DNA of 64,000 nt. Source: Blasia pusilla. Lineage: Eukaryota > Marchantiophyta > Marchantiopsida > Blasiales. This document shows positions 25,382 through 37,440 of this stretch, in pieces; position 1 is the first letter of the stretch, and the number at the start of each line of letters is the position of its first letter. The stretch lies in the NCBI GenBank assembly GCA_050084515.1, contig CM114273.1, positions 30,070,001-30,134,000 on the forward strand, given 5' to 3'. Made by a program: the position numbers and the translations under genes. The notes below the pieces were generated by a model. The model worked only from the letters and a program-made list of their open reading frames with translations. It was not told where the DNA came from and did no database searches.

Positions 25382-27960
25382 TTATGTATAATTAACCATG
25401 AGAAAAACCAGGGTAGGCGAGTAACTTCTTACGTTTTGTAGAGTTTGATCTTGAGGTTTATTAATAGTCATAGCAAAAGTTGGACGAATAAGGAATTGAA
25501 ATCTACGCAAATCAAATGGCAATCCAGAGTCACATGCAATCAATGGAATACGTGGGATAAAAACTCGATCTCCAATTTTCTTCCGTGTGATGATTTCAGC
25601 ATCTATGCAATGTTGCGTAAATCCACGAATCACCAATCTAGTCCTATTTGCTTGTCCTTGTGACCCATTCATGTTTTTAAGAACATGATTGGGGCACCAA
25701 TCTTCAAGCACAAACAATGTGGACTTAGTCCGAAAGGTAAGCACGTGTTCAAAAATTATATGGGATTATATGAGACATCCCCTTGTTTGGAACAGAGTCA
25801 ACATTGAGGTATATACACGCAAGTAAATAGTAAAAAAGAATGTTGTGAGATAACTGATGAAAAGACTTTATTAGAATTATTAAAGAAATCATGTGGAAAT
25901 TAGGAAGAATAAGCGCAAAACGACTATTATCTCTCCAAGAAATCGAGACATCTTATCTGCATTTACATCGTCAATATCTCTATTCCTCGGTGTTAGAATA
26001 GTTATATCTCTTAAGAAGTCAATATTATGGAATTGGCTATACGAATTTCTATATATGGTATTAATAAGATTGCATATCTTTTTACTTTTAGTAACCATTC
26101 CCCATGGCAATTGTAGAAAGTCTTTTCCCAAATGAGGGTACAAAGATACACAACCCTCTGCCACCTCCAACAACCAATTAGCAAAAGCTTGTTGGTCAGC
26201 ACACAAATGAGCTTCTAACCTTTGTACTCGTATATTTTTTGTTAACTCCATCACCTTTCCATAAAACCATAGAGATAACCTCTTTATAGTGGCTTGGATA
26301 ATTTTTGGACGATCACCATTACGAACAACACACAAGACTTGAGGGAAGTCACCACCAAGTATAATGAGTTTGCCATCGTATAGTACTTGTTGTAATTGAG
26401 GATATACCATCCCCATAACATCATGTAAATTGTGCTTCATTGCCTCAAACACGGAGCGATGACTCATAGGTGCTTCATCCCATATAATAAGCATTGCAAC
26501 TCGAATTAAGCGTGCTCTTGGACTATTGACTGCTAAACTACAAATGATACATATCATTAGCAGTAAATTAGAACTTGTATTTATAACTGCCGTTCATAAA
26601 AGCACTATATTATTAATTTATTGAGACTATCAATTTTTACGCGGAGAATGCGCTTTCTTGCATGTAGAGCTCTCATGAAAATTGATTGGAATTTTGAAGC
26701 GTGAGTGAGCAGTACGTCCTCCATCTAACATTAACAGAGCTATTCCAGATGATGCCACAGCCAAAGTTATAGCCCTTGCTCTTCGCAAACTTGCAAGAAG
26801 CAAATTGTATAAAAATGTCTTTCTTGTTCCACCTTGACCATCTATGAAAAATACTCTTGGACATGGTGGAGCATTCAAGCATGTTTGATCGAGCTCATCA
26901 TGAGTACTATCCCAAATAACACATTTTCCTTCATTCAAACATACTTCTCCCATTTGTACTTGTTGAAATAATTTTTCATTATCATATGATAGCTCTTGTT
27001 CCTCTAAATATGAATGTGCATGAAGGTTTTCAAAGTTGGCTTGAGGCATCTCCAAAAAATCTGACAATCTCTTTCCTTGATCTTGCAAATAAGAATGAAC
27101 TTCCAACAATGCAATATAATGATAGAATCATCAACAACACCAATTTCGACAAATGTGGTGTTTTAGAAAACCCGGTTTTGTTCTAATATGATTATTACCA
27201 CACTAGGACATAGTGTAATGGAAGTACAACTTAGGTTTTACTCTCTATGTCAACCATGTTTATGGCCTAGGGTTTTTGGCTGAGGGTTAAGGGCCAAGGG
27301 AATAGAAAGATTAGGAATTCCTGTTTTCTTTTATAGATTCGTTCTAAAAACTAGCTCACAATTAATTTTCTTGATGATAAATAGAAAATATCATAAGCAA
27401 ATTGGAAATGATGTTAGAAGTGTTTAAAATGGATAATTATCTATCGTCGTTCATATAGGAGATCCTCAATAAGTGAATGTAAGAATTGACTCCATAGTGT
27501 GGCTAGTTGAGTTGGTGTTTTATAAGCTAAAATAATTGCAAATAGACGTCAAAATGAACAACCTGTACGGATCATAGAAGCTTGTTTGAAGCAAGAAAAC
27601 ACTTCTCTATCATCCTCAAGAAGTCCCATTTGGATAGCAGCCTGCTTAAATATTGGGCATGATACTCCATCTATAGTTCTCAATGATTCGTATGTAGTTT
27701 CATCTCAAACATGATGAAGGATCTCAACCAATGACGTTCTCCTTCACGTATCAAGAACCCAAAGAAATTACCTGATCAATTCCACAATTATTCCCTTACT
27801 TAAAAATGTGTTATTACAAACACAAAGGTATAAGCATCCGAAAATGATGAAATAAGTTGTGAATATTTACCTAGATGAGTAAGGTATAAGCGACCAATAG
27901 GATGACCACAACCATTTTCCTATGGACCCTCCAAATCTATCTCTTATTACCTAGGGGATG
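25382..27960 (-). pseudogene. Helitron helicase (Pif1-like) remnant
   Basis: This is the helicase half of a Helitron RepHel protein. Reading right to left, 27900-27440 gives GHPIGRLYLTHL and IFKQAAIQMGLLEDDREVF, typical of the region before the helicase. 27109-26630 carries Walker A as DGQGGTRKTFLYN, where the usual GGTGKT has become GGTRKT. 26557-25889 carries Walker B IIWDEAPM, the GGDFPQ motif and ITILTPRN. 25744-25382 carries GDRVFIPRIPLI, RPTFAMTINK and QTLQNV. Stops and frameshifts separate the blocks (for example TGA after TGCSF near 27555), and the Walker A change would abolish ATP binding, so it is inactive. No CTRR-hairpin 3' end was located. It is separate from, and opposite in strand to, the Rep fragment at 5.9-6.9 kb. 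Confidence 0.88.
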
Positions 27961-28157
27961 TCAATGAAGGAAAAGTCGATAGAAACGTATGTCAAACTTA
28001 AGAGTATTTAAAATTTCCAACGACAATTTTTTTGGACTTTTTTTGAACTTATACAAGGAGGGGGGAAATTAAAATTATGAAGTCGACGTAAGCAAGGCCC
28101 TCCAAAAATGGGAAAAAAAAATTCAGACTTGGTCAAAAGTTGCAAGGGGTGAAGAAA

Positions 28158-28428
28158 TCCAAGGAGGTAAACTTGGGAGCATAGGTTACCATGGAGAGAG
28201 CTTGGGAGAGGGGAGGGGTATACCTCAAGGAGAGAGAGCTTGAGAGCTCATTCTCTCTTTGTTGAACCTCATGGCATGGTGCTGCAGAGCTATGGTCTTG
28301 CTTGCCTTGTGTGTGTAACCCAAGCCTCTCATTAGGAGAGTGGGTTTGGTTTGACATTGAGAGAGACATTGAGAGTGCACACATGTGAGAACTATGGTGT
28401 TGTGAGAGAGACTGGATCTTATTTTACA
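28158..28428 (+). repeat. Truncated 5' LTR of copy A
   Basis: This segment matches 41668-41940 (copy B), 49550-49816 (copy C) and the minus-strand LTR at 46518-47165 (copy D). It has the shared GAGCTTGAGAGCTCATTCTC segment and ends in CTTATTTTACA. Only the right part of the LTR remains. Confidence 0.8.
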
Positions 28429-29991
28429 AAGAGAGAATGAGTGAGAGAGCTTCATAGGGGAGATCGCTGGTCACTCGCTAGTTTTGGAGGTTGGGGATCG
28501 TATCCACCTTTCAGCGGTTCATGGGAGTGCTCACCGGAGCAAGAGCCGCTTACTTGTGATGTTGCCTTTGCCGATTTTTCGTATGGAAGAGTGGCGCGCG
28601 GAAGCGCTGCCCAATTTTTGATAGGGATTGAGTATGGGAGTGGGTTGCCCCATGCCGGTGCTCTTGGGAGCATCATGTAGCTTGCTGATTTGTATTTTCA
28701 CAGGTTTTACATTTTTGTTGGGAGAAATCAACGTGGAAGCGCTGCCGAATTTTGTGTAGGAGAAAGAGACATTTGGTTTTATGATAATCCCCGTAAGTTT
28801 TTACTGGAATTTTTTATTCAAATTTTTTTTAATATTGTCGTAGATTGTGAAGCTGTGCAGGCTGTGCAACAAATGATGCACAATTTGGAGTTGGGAGCAA
28901 AAAGTTATGGTCAATCTTGAAAATTGCCATTGCTAGGCAATTTTTAGGGTTAAATTGTTCAAACCCAAAACCAGCCGCCACGCTGGCGATGGCCGTCATC
29001 GTCATAGTCACCATCAAGGGTCCGCCGTTACTGTCAATGGTCCACCATCCACCATTGGCCGCCGCCGCCGCCCAGCGTTGCTTAGAGCCGCGTTCGTCCG
29101 TTGTGCACCCTTTGGTTGCCATTTCCACCATTACGGAGTGGAGGGTCTTCCATGACGACCTTTGATTCTCTGACTTGCGTTGCCACCGCGTACTTTGTTT
29201 TGGCCGCCACCATCATCGCAGTTTTGTCATCAACTAGTGATGGCAGGTGACCTCGAGTTATGGTGTTTGAGTTTGCATTTCATTTTGCTATGTTGTGATT
29301 GGTAGCCACTTTCGGCGGCGATCGAATCTTGTCTTTGTGGACGCAGAGCCCGCAACGCGCCCGATTTGCGCCGTGCTACTCGTGGCCGCACTGCACCATC
29401 TCGATCGCGGAGCCGCTCCTTCACTAAGGAGCAGAGCGTGTGAATTGATGATTGAGGAGGGTATGCCGCCAAGTGTTGCACCCCATTCTCGAGTGTCGTC
29501 CTGTTTGTAGCCGTTCCGTGCCGCTAGTGCCGCATCGGACCGCTGGACGTGCACCGTACATCGAGGAAGTTTGAGCAGCGTCAGTACAAGAGGAGTACAA
29601 CTTGCTGATTGGAGGAGTTGTCTTCACAACAGAGTTGGGATCGAGATTTGCAATTTCCGAGGAGCGACATCGATATTATTTTCAGGTTACCCATTCTGGT
29701 CTCTTACCTTGCATGTGTGAGGGATTTCCGAGTATTGGGAAGTTATTTGGGATATTGGATTTCGTGCTGATGCTAGGAGCATTGATGGTGTATGGGTTTA
29801 GGGGACATAGACCTTTGTGGGATGTCCAGAGTTGAGGATGGTTTGTCGATGAGACGATAGATTAGTGATTTTCCGCACAACACACGTCTTAGAGAGAGAG
29901 TGTAGATTGAGTGCCGCATGTTTAGTTTGAGTGATTGAGGGATTACTTGCAAGACTGAGAGTGATCATGTGAGAGGGGCACGAGGGCCATC
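28429..29991 (+). other. Long untranslated leader of copy A
   Basis: About 1.56 kb lies between LTR and gag and is also present in copies B (41941-43400) and C (49817-51437). It contains a patch of GTCACCGTC/CCGCC-type repeats (about 28970-29080 here, 42490-42600 in B, 50390-50530 in C). No conserved open frame is shared. A primer binding site was not recognised after the LTR. Confidence 0.6.
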
Positions 29992-31290
29992 ATGGCGTCC
30001 TTTCGGAATTTTGAGAGGCGAGGTAGTGGACCTGAGAGTAGCTCTGGAGGGTTTACCCGGAGTGGTGCCAAGGTTTTCGAGGATCTCCACGTGAGAGACC
30101 ACCTCGATCTCCTTCTGTGTCGTCTTCAGACGAGGGGGAGCATCTAGAAAAGTGTGTTACTGATCCACTATACACATTGAGTGGTCCTACTAGTTGGGCG
30201 TACGAGATGGACGATGGAGGTAGAGGACCGCGTAGGTTTTCGGGTGCTGCAGGCACTATAGAGTTACACGACTTCATTGCGGAGTTTAGGAGTTGGTGTG
30301 ACTCACAACGGGCTAGGAACTCTAGAGAGTTCAACCCGTTTACAACATGGAATGATATGTTCCAGCATTTAGAGGGGACGCCCATGGACGATTACCATGA
30401 GTTCTCCCACAGATGTGCCCAAGAGATTGAGGCATGGCGACTCTATTATGACCCACACTATGTGTCATGGACGGAGCCGTTCCCACATGAGGAGGAGGAG
30501 TCAGGAGAGGCTACTTCCTCTTCCACTAGTGATGTTTTAGGAGGGGTCACTCACACTGGAGCAGTTGCACCGTCTAGTCGGGTTTGTCCCACGTTCAACT
30601 CCGTGGTTAAGTTCTTGGTTGAGTTGAGGGCCAGCTACCAAGGGGTAGGAACGGAGAAGTTGCGGAGCATCCATGACTTCCAGAGGCGCACGAGTGAGAG
30701 TTTGCATGAGGCTTACAGTGACTTGCGCCGGTTGATCAACGTCACTCAGGGGTGACAGAGGCTCAGGCTATCTAGTCATGGTACGTGATGCTGGACCAAA
30801 CCCTGCCGACACGGGTGGGGAGGGGTGCTCCTTATGAACACCTCCCCTACGTTGAGAGATTTTTTTAGGACCTCCGAGAACATTGAGCGCAACATGGCGG
30901 AGGAGAGTGTAGCCACCATGGGTTTTGGGCGAGAGCAATCATGATTGTCTGCACCACCTGTGCAGCAACGTGGATTCCGAGATAGGTCGACTGTGACACC
31001 ACGAGCTCAGGGAGGATACCAAGAGGCCGTGCCATAGAGATGTGCGCCTTCATATGTGGCTTAGCAGCAACCGCCTACTATTACTTGTTGGTCATGTGGT
31101 GGAGCCCATCATCAGCGCAATTGCACTCGTCAAGGTCATGGATGTGTGCCTCAGCATGGCGGAGGAGATGGTGTTGCACTAGGAGGTTATCAGTGTAACT
31201 ATTGTTAGAGGTATGGTTATACGCGCGCCAGGTATTTCAGTTTACATCCTGAGTTACGTCCGGATTGAGGGCCAGAGAGGGCACTAGAGC
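29992..31290 (+). pseudogene. gag of copy A (capsid-like region plus CCHC knuckles)
   Basis: Begins with ATG 29992, then shifts frame before 30117-30755. That open part has the gag-like block DFQRRTSESLHEAYSDLRRL followed by VTQ, and after a frameshift ENIERNMAEESVATMGF. Near the end are two CCHC modules. The first, CWSCGGAHHQRNC, is at 31086-31124. The second, at 31194-31235, has its His and last Cys changed to Tyr and an internal TAG. Gag would package RNA into virus-like particles. It is inactivated by the frameshifts and stops. Confidence 0.75.
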
Positions 31291-32905
31291 AAGTAGCCAG
31301 TCCGGGTGGGCCTAGAGATTGTGCACCTGGTGCTCCTGTTGGGGGACGAGGAGCTGGAGTTGCCCGACATGATGGTGGAGCTGCACGTGGAAGAGGTAGA
31401 GTCCCACCACCTAGACGTATCGAGGGAGATGCCAAGCATGAGGTTGGGATGGTTGCTCAGATACAATAGCTACAGGAGCAAATTGCCGCTATGGCATTGA
31501 TGTTACCCAATGCCAGATCCGTGGCATCGACATCATATGGAGCAGCCAGAGATATGGAGGATCTTGGTTGGATGTGCGGGTTTGCCCAGATGGAGACCGC
31601 CGGAGTTGTGACGCATGGAGCAACCGCAGAGTTGGATCCACAGCAAGGGGAAGCTAGGAAACATAGTAGGCTTCCTCAGTCTTTCATGTTATCCGAGGCA
31701 ATGAGGACCCCATCGATGGGTCCTGATCAGAGTTCCTGGAGAATTGGTGATGTTGTTGGTGTGCAGGCACAGAGAACGATGGGAGAAGCAAGTCTGATGA
31801 CTCCTATTTTTGATGCTCAGGAGGGGCATGTGTTGAGCACGTTGTTGGGGGCGGCCACCGTTGTGTACCGCACTCCTTTATTTTCTGCTTTCGATGTTAT
31901 GACGTTGGGAGGTACGCCCGCCAAGGTTTTTTGGCTGGCCGCAACGCTATATGATCGTGGAGTTGGAGTTCTTGCATCACGTTCAGAGGTGGTTGTAGAG
32001 GAGGTGATGGACCTGCCCTTACAGCGGATGCTCGGACCGTCCACGTAGGCTCTGGTTGCTAGAATGGTGGAGATGCCCGCTATACCCGCGATAGAGCGTA
32101 TCATGGCTTCTTCTAGTGTTTTGTTGAGGTCTTTCAGTTGGTGAGTCCCGGAGGTAGAGCTTTTAGTCTACAGCACGTCTTGTTGGATTCAAGAGCGCAA
32201 TCCCTAACGTTGGGGAAAGCGTCATTCAGAGGATTGGGCTTGACGAGAGCCGATGTGGAGTGTTGTCCATTCCGGATACAAGCATCCTTGAGTGGAGCGA
32301 GTACCACATAATATATCATCCAACAGGATGTCGTGGTGAGGATTCGCCCGGGGCATCCTACAGATGAGTCGGTGGTGCGAGCCAAGGCGATAGTGACTGA
32401 TGCAGAGTCGTACAACGTCTTGGTTGGTGGAGCAGTGTTATACCCTATGGGGTTTTCCCTGGATTACTGGGAGGAATCAACGTCCTAAAGACTAGGATGG
32501 CAGTCAGGTGATGGGCCCCTTAGCTCAGTACCCGTTTGATTCACAGGTGGAGTGATCGAGCGACGGCCAGGAGAGATGGCGACCTTAGCAGCATTTAGCA
32601 GTGCCATCACTTGGCCTAGTGATTTGATTGAGGGATATGTCCATATAGAGGATACTCCCGTTCCTGAAATTTCTATGGAAAGGAGTGTCATGGTAGCTGC
32701 ATCAGTCTATGGAGGAGAGGTGCCGCTTTGGGGCTCGACTAAGGAGCTTGGACGCTTAGCCACTGAGCATGTGCAAACTACATGGAGCGAGACGTTTGCA
32801 CCAGAGTGTGACAGGTTAGAGGAACCCCAAGTAGGTAGGAGTGCTACTTTGACCCCTTTGGACACCACCTCGATTATGTGGTGCATCCCAGAGAAGGGTA
32901 TTCGG
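31291..32905 (+). pseudogene. Protease and linker region of copy A
   Basis: The aspartic protease signature LLDSGAQSL of the family appears here as LLDSRAQSL (Asp codon 32186-32188; Gly changed to Arg). The preceding segment 31491-32048 is conserved between copies but unrecognised. After the protease, 32552-32905 encodes a family-specific linker (ATLAAFSSAITWPSDLIEGY) that runs in frame into methyltransferase motif I. A stop near 32046 and frameshifts break the region. Confidence 0.7.
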
Positions 32906-33816
32906 GTGTTGGATCTCTTTTGAGGGATCATCACTGGGTAAGCTATTGTTTTGCACGCTGGAGTGCGCGTGTAGCAGTATGTGTATGCGGAGATTGATGA
33001 TGTTGCGAGGCGCGCTTAACTTCACCATGTGGTGCTGTTACGCCTCTATTTCCCTGACTTATTGTCTGCATCCGCCATTCAGGGTTACCAGAGTTCCCTA
33101 CCGAGAGATATTTCATTGTTGGGGGAGCAGGATTTGGAGGAGGTAGGGACCATAGACTTGGTCATTGCTGGTTGGCCGTGTTAGGGCCAATCGAGTGCTA
33201 GAGGAGGTAGCGGGTTAGCTGACACTCGGTCTAGGTTGTTTTGGGAGATGATGCAGATCTTGCAATATTTACAAGAGCATTAGCCTCGTTCTCCAGCATA
33301 CATTTTGAAGAATGTGCCAATTTCGGGCGATTCGAGGTCCCGCGTGGTGACGAGTGCACATCAAGTGTGCACATGGATCGGTTCGGCAGTGTTGTTAGAT
33401 GCGGCGAGTGTGGGTTCACAAGTCTTTGGTGGACCAACTTGGTACCCCATGAGGTATTGCGGAGGGCTTATGCGAGAGTGGAGCGTCGCTCCGATGTGTT
33501 GGTGGATTCTATATTGGATCCGGGCCGTCGATCACAAGCAGTGAGGCACGATGATTGGCCGATGTTGACTATGGTCAACAGGATTGGCATGCCACGAGCA
33601 ACCTTTCCCACATTGGTGAGTTTTCCCGCTTCCTATGCATTCAAGGATGCCGGACCAGGCTTGGTTTGGGATGACCAGATACAGAGGTTGGTGGAGTCCA
33701 ACGCCAATGAGCGAGAGCGAGCGATGGGATTCCCCACTGGAGTGACGGCAGTACCGTCACTATCAGAGGCATCACGACGTCATATCTTGGGTCAAGCGAT
33801 GGACCTGAATAGCTAA
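32906..33816 (+). pseudogene. Retrotransposon-encoded C5-cytosine DNA methyltransferase, copy A
   Basis: Standard C5-DNMT motifs occur in the usual order between protease and RT. Motif I is VLDLF at 32906-32920, followed by a stop. Motif IV is VIAGWPC with the catalytic Cys codon at 33179-33181, then TAG. Motif VI has become KNV (33308-33316; ENV in copy C). Motif VIII lies near 33430 (LWWTNLVP; the preceding HRPR part is lost in A). Motifs IX/X are ERERAMGFPTG (33707-33739) and HILGQAMDLN (33780-33810). The frame from 33241 to 33816 is open. A short deletion removes the last residues. The HRPRLWWTNL and LGQAMD...W patterns of the family look most like DNMT3-type enzymes. The gene is inactive here. 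Confidence 0.85.
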
Positions 33817-34113
33817 GCAACGTCGTTTGTGGATGGGATAGATCACAATTGTTGCGTTGGTGAGCTCCATACCTACCAAGATGGTTGAGGCAGTGGCTAG
33901 GGACAGGACCGAGCAGTTCGACACACCAAGGGTGATCGCGAGAAACACCCTTGGACTTATTGGGATGTTTTGCAAGTACGCTAGGAGATGATAGCCACAA
34001 CATCAAGCGTGGTCTTGGGTACCGTATGTGGAGACGAGAGTTCTATTATCTGAGAGGGGGTTGCACCATAGCAACCACCGACATCCGCGTCGGAGAGTCC
34101 TAACGTAGTCACG

Positions 34114-35228
34114 ATGGAGACTTGGGAGCTAGATATGGGCCCTAAGTTGATAAGAAGAGAGCGGCGCCGAATACATCAGTTCCTCATGAGTTATAGGAGT
34201 TGCTTTGGATTTAGCATGGAGGATTTGGGTATCCTGAAGGGATCGGAGATCCGCATTGAGTTGTCGAGTGACACGTCGATCTTCCGACAACCCTACAGGT
34301 ATAGTGATATGGAGAGGACTCTGATTTAGTGTAGGAGCCAGGACTTAGTTGGAGCAGGACAAGTGGAGATGTCGCATGGAGAGTATGCATCTGCCACTAT
34401 CATGCCCGCCAAGAAGGATGTGCATGGCAACTAGACGGATAGGCGGATATGTGGAGATTACCGACCTATCAATCGGTAGACAAAGTCCGATAGGTATGCC
34501 ATGCCCACCCTTGAGGAGATCTTTGATGCGATTGGGCATGCAAAGGTCTTCAGTTCATTGGATTTGCAAGGCGGATACCATCAGCATCCTATCAGATTGG
34601 AGGACATGCAGAAGACGGTATTTTGGGGCATCGATCCTCATGGGAAGGATTGTTTGTACCTGTAGCTATTCTTACCATTCGGGTTAAAGAACGCTCCGGC
34701 TGAGTTTCAGAGGGTCATGGATAGGATCTTGGCAGATCTGGATTTTGCTAGGTGTTCTATTGATGACATCGTAGTCTTTAGTGCCATGGTTGAGGAGCAT
34801 GATCGACATCTAGAGGAGGTGTTTCGACGATTGCAATTACATGGGCTGAAGCTACATCCACGCAAGTGCAAGTTCTTCTACGACCAGATTGAGTACTTGG
34901 GTCATACGATATTCCTAGGGGGCCTTGGTATGCAACCAAGGTAGAGGCTATTTCACGCATTCCACGTCCTACAGATGTGAGTCGAGTTCGTGCATTCATC
35001 GGATTGGCGAACTTCTATCGACAGTACGTCAAGGGTTTCAGTTCGATTGCAAAACCGCTAACCTTGATGACCAAGATGGATCAGGAGTGGCACTGGGGGG
35101 ATGAGCAAGAGAGAGCATTTTTGATGCTCAAGGACAGATTGACGTCCGCGCCCATATTGAGGAGACCGATGAGGGGGCGTCCTTTCCAGTTGCATACCGA
35201 TTGGAGCATGTTGGGGCTTGGAGCCATG
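34114..35228 (+). pseudogene. Reverse transcriptase and start of RNase H, copy A
   Basis: RT begins METWELDMGPKL and includes RIELSSDTSIFRQPYRYSDM, a CGDYRP.N block, FLPFGLKNAPAEF and the active-site region CSIDDIVVFS (Asp codons 34762-34767; family YIDD with Tyr changed to Ser). The Ty3-type connection FIGLANFYRQYVKGFSSIAK follows near 35000. RNase H starts at about 35180 (FQLHTDWSMLGLGAML) and is cut at about 35230. Internal TAG codons (for example NR-TAG-TK near 34476) inactivate it. Confidence 0.85.
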
Positions 35229-35230
35229 CT

Positions 35231-35383
35231 TACCCTGCTGGGCGCATACACATCGCTACACAACACACATTGTTGTCATCGAACACAAACAAAAACACAC
35301 ACGATCCCATGCCAACTCATGGCATCCATACACAAAGGCGAGAAGTACCAAAATATCTCCAATAAAGTAAGATCCAATCTCTC
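35231..35383 (-). repeat. Inverted LTR fragment (U3 part plus 21 bp of an LTR end)
   Basis: On the minus strand, 35362-35233 is the first 130 bp of the family LTR (TTGGAGATATTTTGG to GTATGCGC). Directly before it, 35383-35363 is the last 21 bp of an LTR. The U3 piece stops at the same LTR position at which the + strand LTR of copy C begins (49307), as expected if an inversion split the C LTR. Confidence 0.8.
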
Positions 35384-37025
35384 CTTTTGATTACGCATCA
35401 AAAGGAGAGCAGCAGCAAGTGGAGACAGAAGCGGCCCTCACCAGCTCAGCAAACCCAGCTTGTCGCCTCATCAGACGATCCACCACGAATAGAGTCCCAA
35501 CTCAAAACAGTAATCAGCGAGCGTGCACGATGGAATTCACTCACCTCCAACCTTCCACTTACATATCGCAATGCATAGGAGCTATAAGGCGGAGAAGAGT
35601 CGCAGAAGTCAACAAGGGATGAAGAAGGCGGTGGGCGATCAGGTAATCGAGCGGCGGTCACAACTTCACATAATATTTAGTTCATTGTTTTTAGTGAGTA
35701 AAGGCAGGGATACCATATATACCATACCATAAGAGAAAAAACGAGATGTTAGCAAACAAAGGATAGAGATGAGGCAACTCATCAAACAATCAAACAATTA
35801 ATGCTACTGTTTTGCCCGACCTGCTTCCCTCCCCCAACAAGTCAACATAATTCTCAGATTGCAATCGCTCTCCAAGTTCTGCACTGAAATCGAGCCAAGA
35901 TCTTCTCTGACAACCTTTCAGATCTACTTTCAAGGCTTAGCTCTGTCCATTTTCTGTTCATGTGATTTTACAGAGGTTACAAAGGGAGAAAGACACGAGT
36001 TCTTGCTCCACAAGATTCTGAATGTGGGACGTACCAGCTTCATACATAACTCAAGACTAAGTAGAGTGACAAAACATTCAAGAGTATTTGACGGCCTTGC
36101 TTGCTTGATGCTTGCTTCATTACAATCCGATGATTGCAAGATCGCCATCGTTGTAGATTTGTGTGATGAAAGTGACCAAGTACCCGAACGTCTGAACCTC
36201 TGCCAAGATAATTCTCAGATTACAATCGCTCTCCGATTTCTGCACTGAATTCGAGCCGAGGTCTTCTCTGAAAACCTTTGAGATCTACTTTCAAGGCTTA
36301 GCTCTGTCCATTTTGTGTTCACGTGAACCAATCGCCCTAGACTTCCCCAGGAAGTTAATGATATCGACAAAGATTGATGCAGCCAAGCTAGCTTCTCCAG
36401 AGGAGTATTATCCACTCCGATGATTCCAAGCTCAGCAGCAAGATATCAAGGCCACACGAATGCTAGGAGAGCTGAGCACAAAAATATCTAGCATCAAGAA
36501 AGTCGTACCATAGGTTCCCTTGACAGATCCACAATGATAGAAGAAAAAGAAAGGGCTGCAAACAATGTCCAGAGCCACATAATATAACTACCAACTCTTA
36601 CCTTCAACACACACAATGCACGGCGAGAAAATGCAACCTTACACGTTGTCATCAACTACAACGCACTGACGACATACAACATCCTGAGAGTGGCTCGCTG
36701 CGCCACACAATCACTGCTCCAAATCTTCTCAGCCGGCGAGACATATCCGAGGCAGCGCGCAAATCGGTAAGACACCGATTTGGCACACCTCATCTACTAA
36801 AGATGGAGCAAAATGGCGGCAAAACTTCAAATGCGCCTAAAAATGTGCATGGAGGAAACGACCTTTGCTTGCTCGAGAGTCCACGATCTTTCGACCAGAA
36901 ATGACAGTAAACGAGGTAAGGACGCGTCACAGACGTCCGTGAAGGATCATTATTTTAACTGGAGGAGAAACACCCGAATAAACACCCTCTCCTCTTTGAC
37001 CTCCCTACTCCCACTGATCTTCAAA
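35384..37025. repeat. Non-coding DNA with a 115-bp direct repeat
   Basis: A 115-bp segment at about 35851-35965 recurs at about 36210-36324 (start-to-start about 359 bp) with roughly ten differences. A 13-bp palindrome (arms 35379-35391 and 35397-35409) sits at the left edge. No protein domain was recognised in the open frames. Confidence 0.6.
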
Positions 37026-37206
37026 CTTCCCACTCCTGACCTCCAAACTCTCCAATCCCGCCTGTGAACTCCGAACGTTCTAAACGTCCCACACTCCAGT
37101 GCACTCTCAAACTTCCCACTCCCGACCTCCGAACTCTCCACTCCCGCCTGTGAACTCCGAACGTTCTGAACGTCCCATACTCCAGTGCACTCTCTGCTCA
37201 CTCTCT

Positions 37207-37238
<32 letters not shown>
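37026..37238. repeat. Two 86-bp tandem repeats followed by (CA)n
   Basis: Units 37026-37111 and 37112-37197 are near-identical (both include GTGAACTCCGAACGTTCT). They are followed closely by a (CA)n run at 37208-37238. Confidence 0.85.
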
Positions 37239-37240
<2 letters not shown>

Positions 37241-37440
37241 TGGGACGAAACAATGAGTGGGACTCTAAACATTCCATGCCACATCATCATTCTCTTCCAT
37301 ACCACATCAACATTCCTTTTCCTGACATGGAAATTTTTTTAACAACCTTTGCCCTAGGACCATCCTCATTTTTATTTCCAACACAATATGGAAGATTATT
37401 CGACTCATTTTGCTCGCGGGTATAATAAAAAATTGTAACT

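Larger units (their letters stand above)
28158..35230 (+). mobile_element. Ty3/gypsy DNMT-family element, copy A (5' part)
   Basis: Copy A contains, in order, a truncated 5' LTR (28158-28428), a long non-coding leader, gag, protease, a linker, a C5 DNA methyltransferase, reverse transcriptase and the first part of RNase H. It stops abruptly at about 35230 within RNase H, exactly at the position where the minus-strand copy D begins. A and D therefore look like one element split by inversion. The left LTR edge is lost against AT-rich DNA next to the Helitron helicase relic. Coding parts are broken by stops and frameshifts. Confidence 0.85.

Noticed and set aside
32906-33816. DIRS-type element (these are known to carry methyltransferase-like domains)
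   Set aside because: The family has RT-RNase H-integrase order with a DDE integrase and LTRs, and its methyltransferase has C5-type PC and ENV motifs, so it is Ty3/gypsy.
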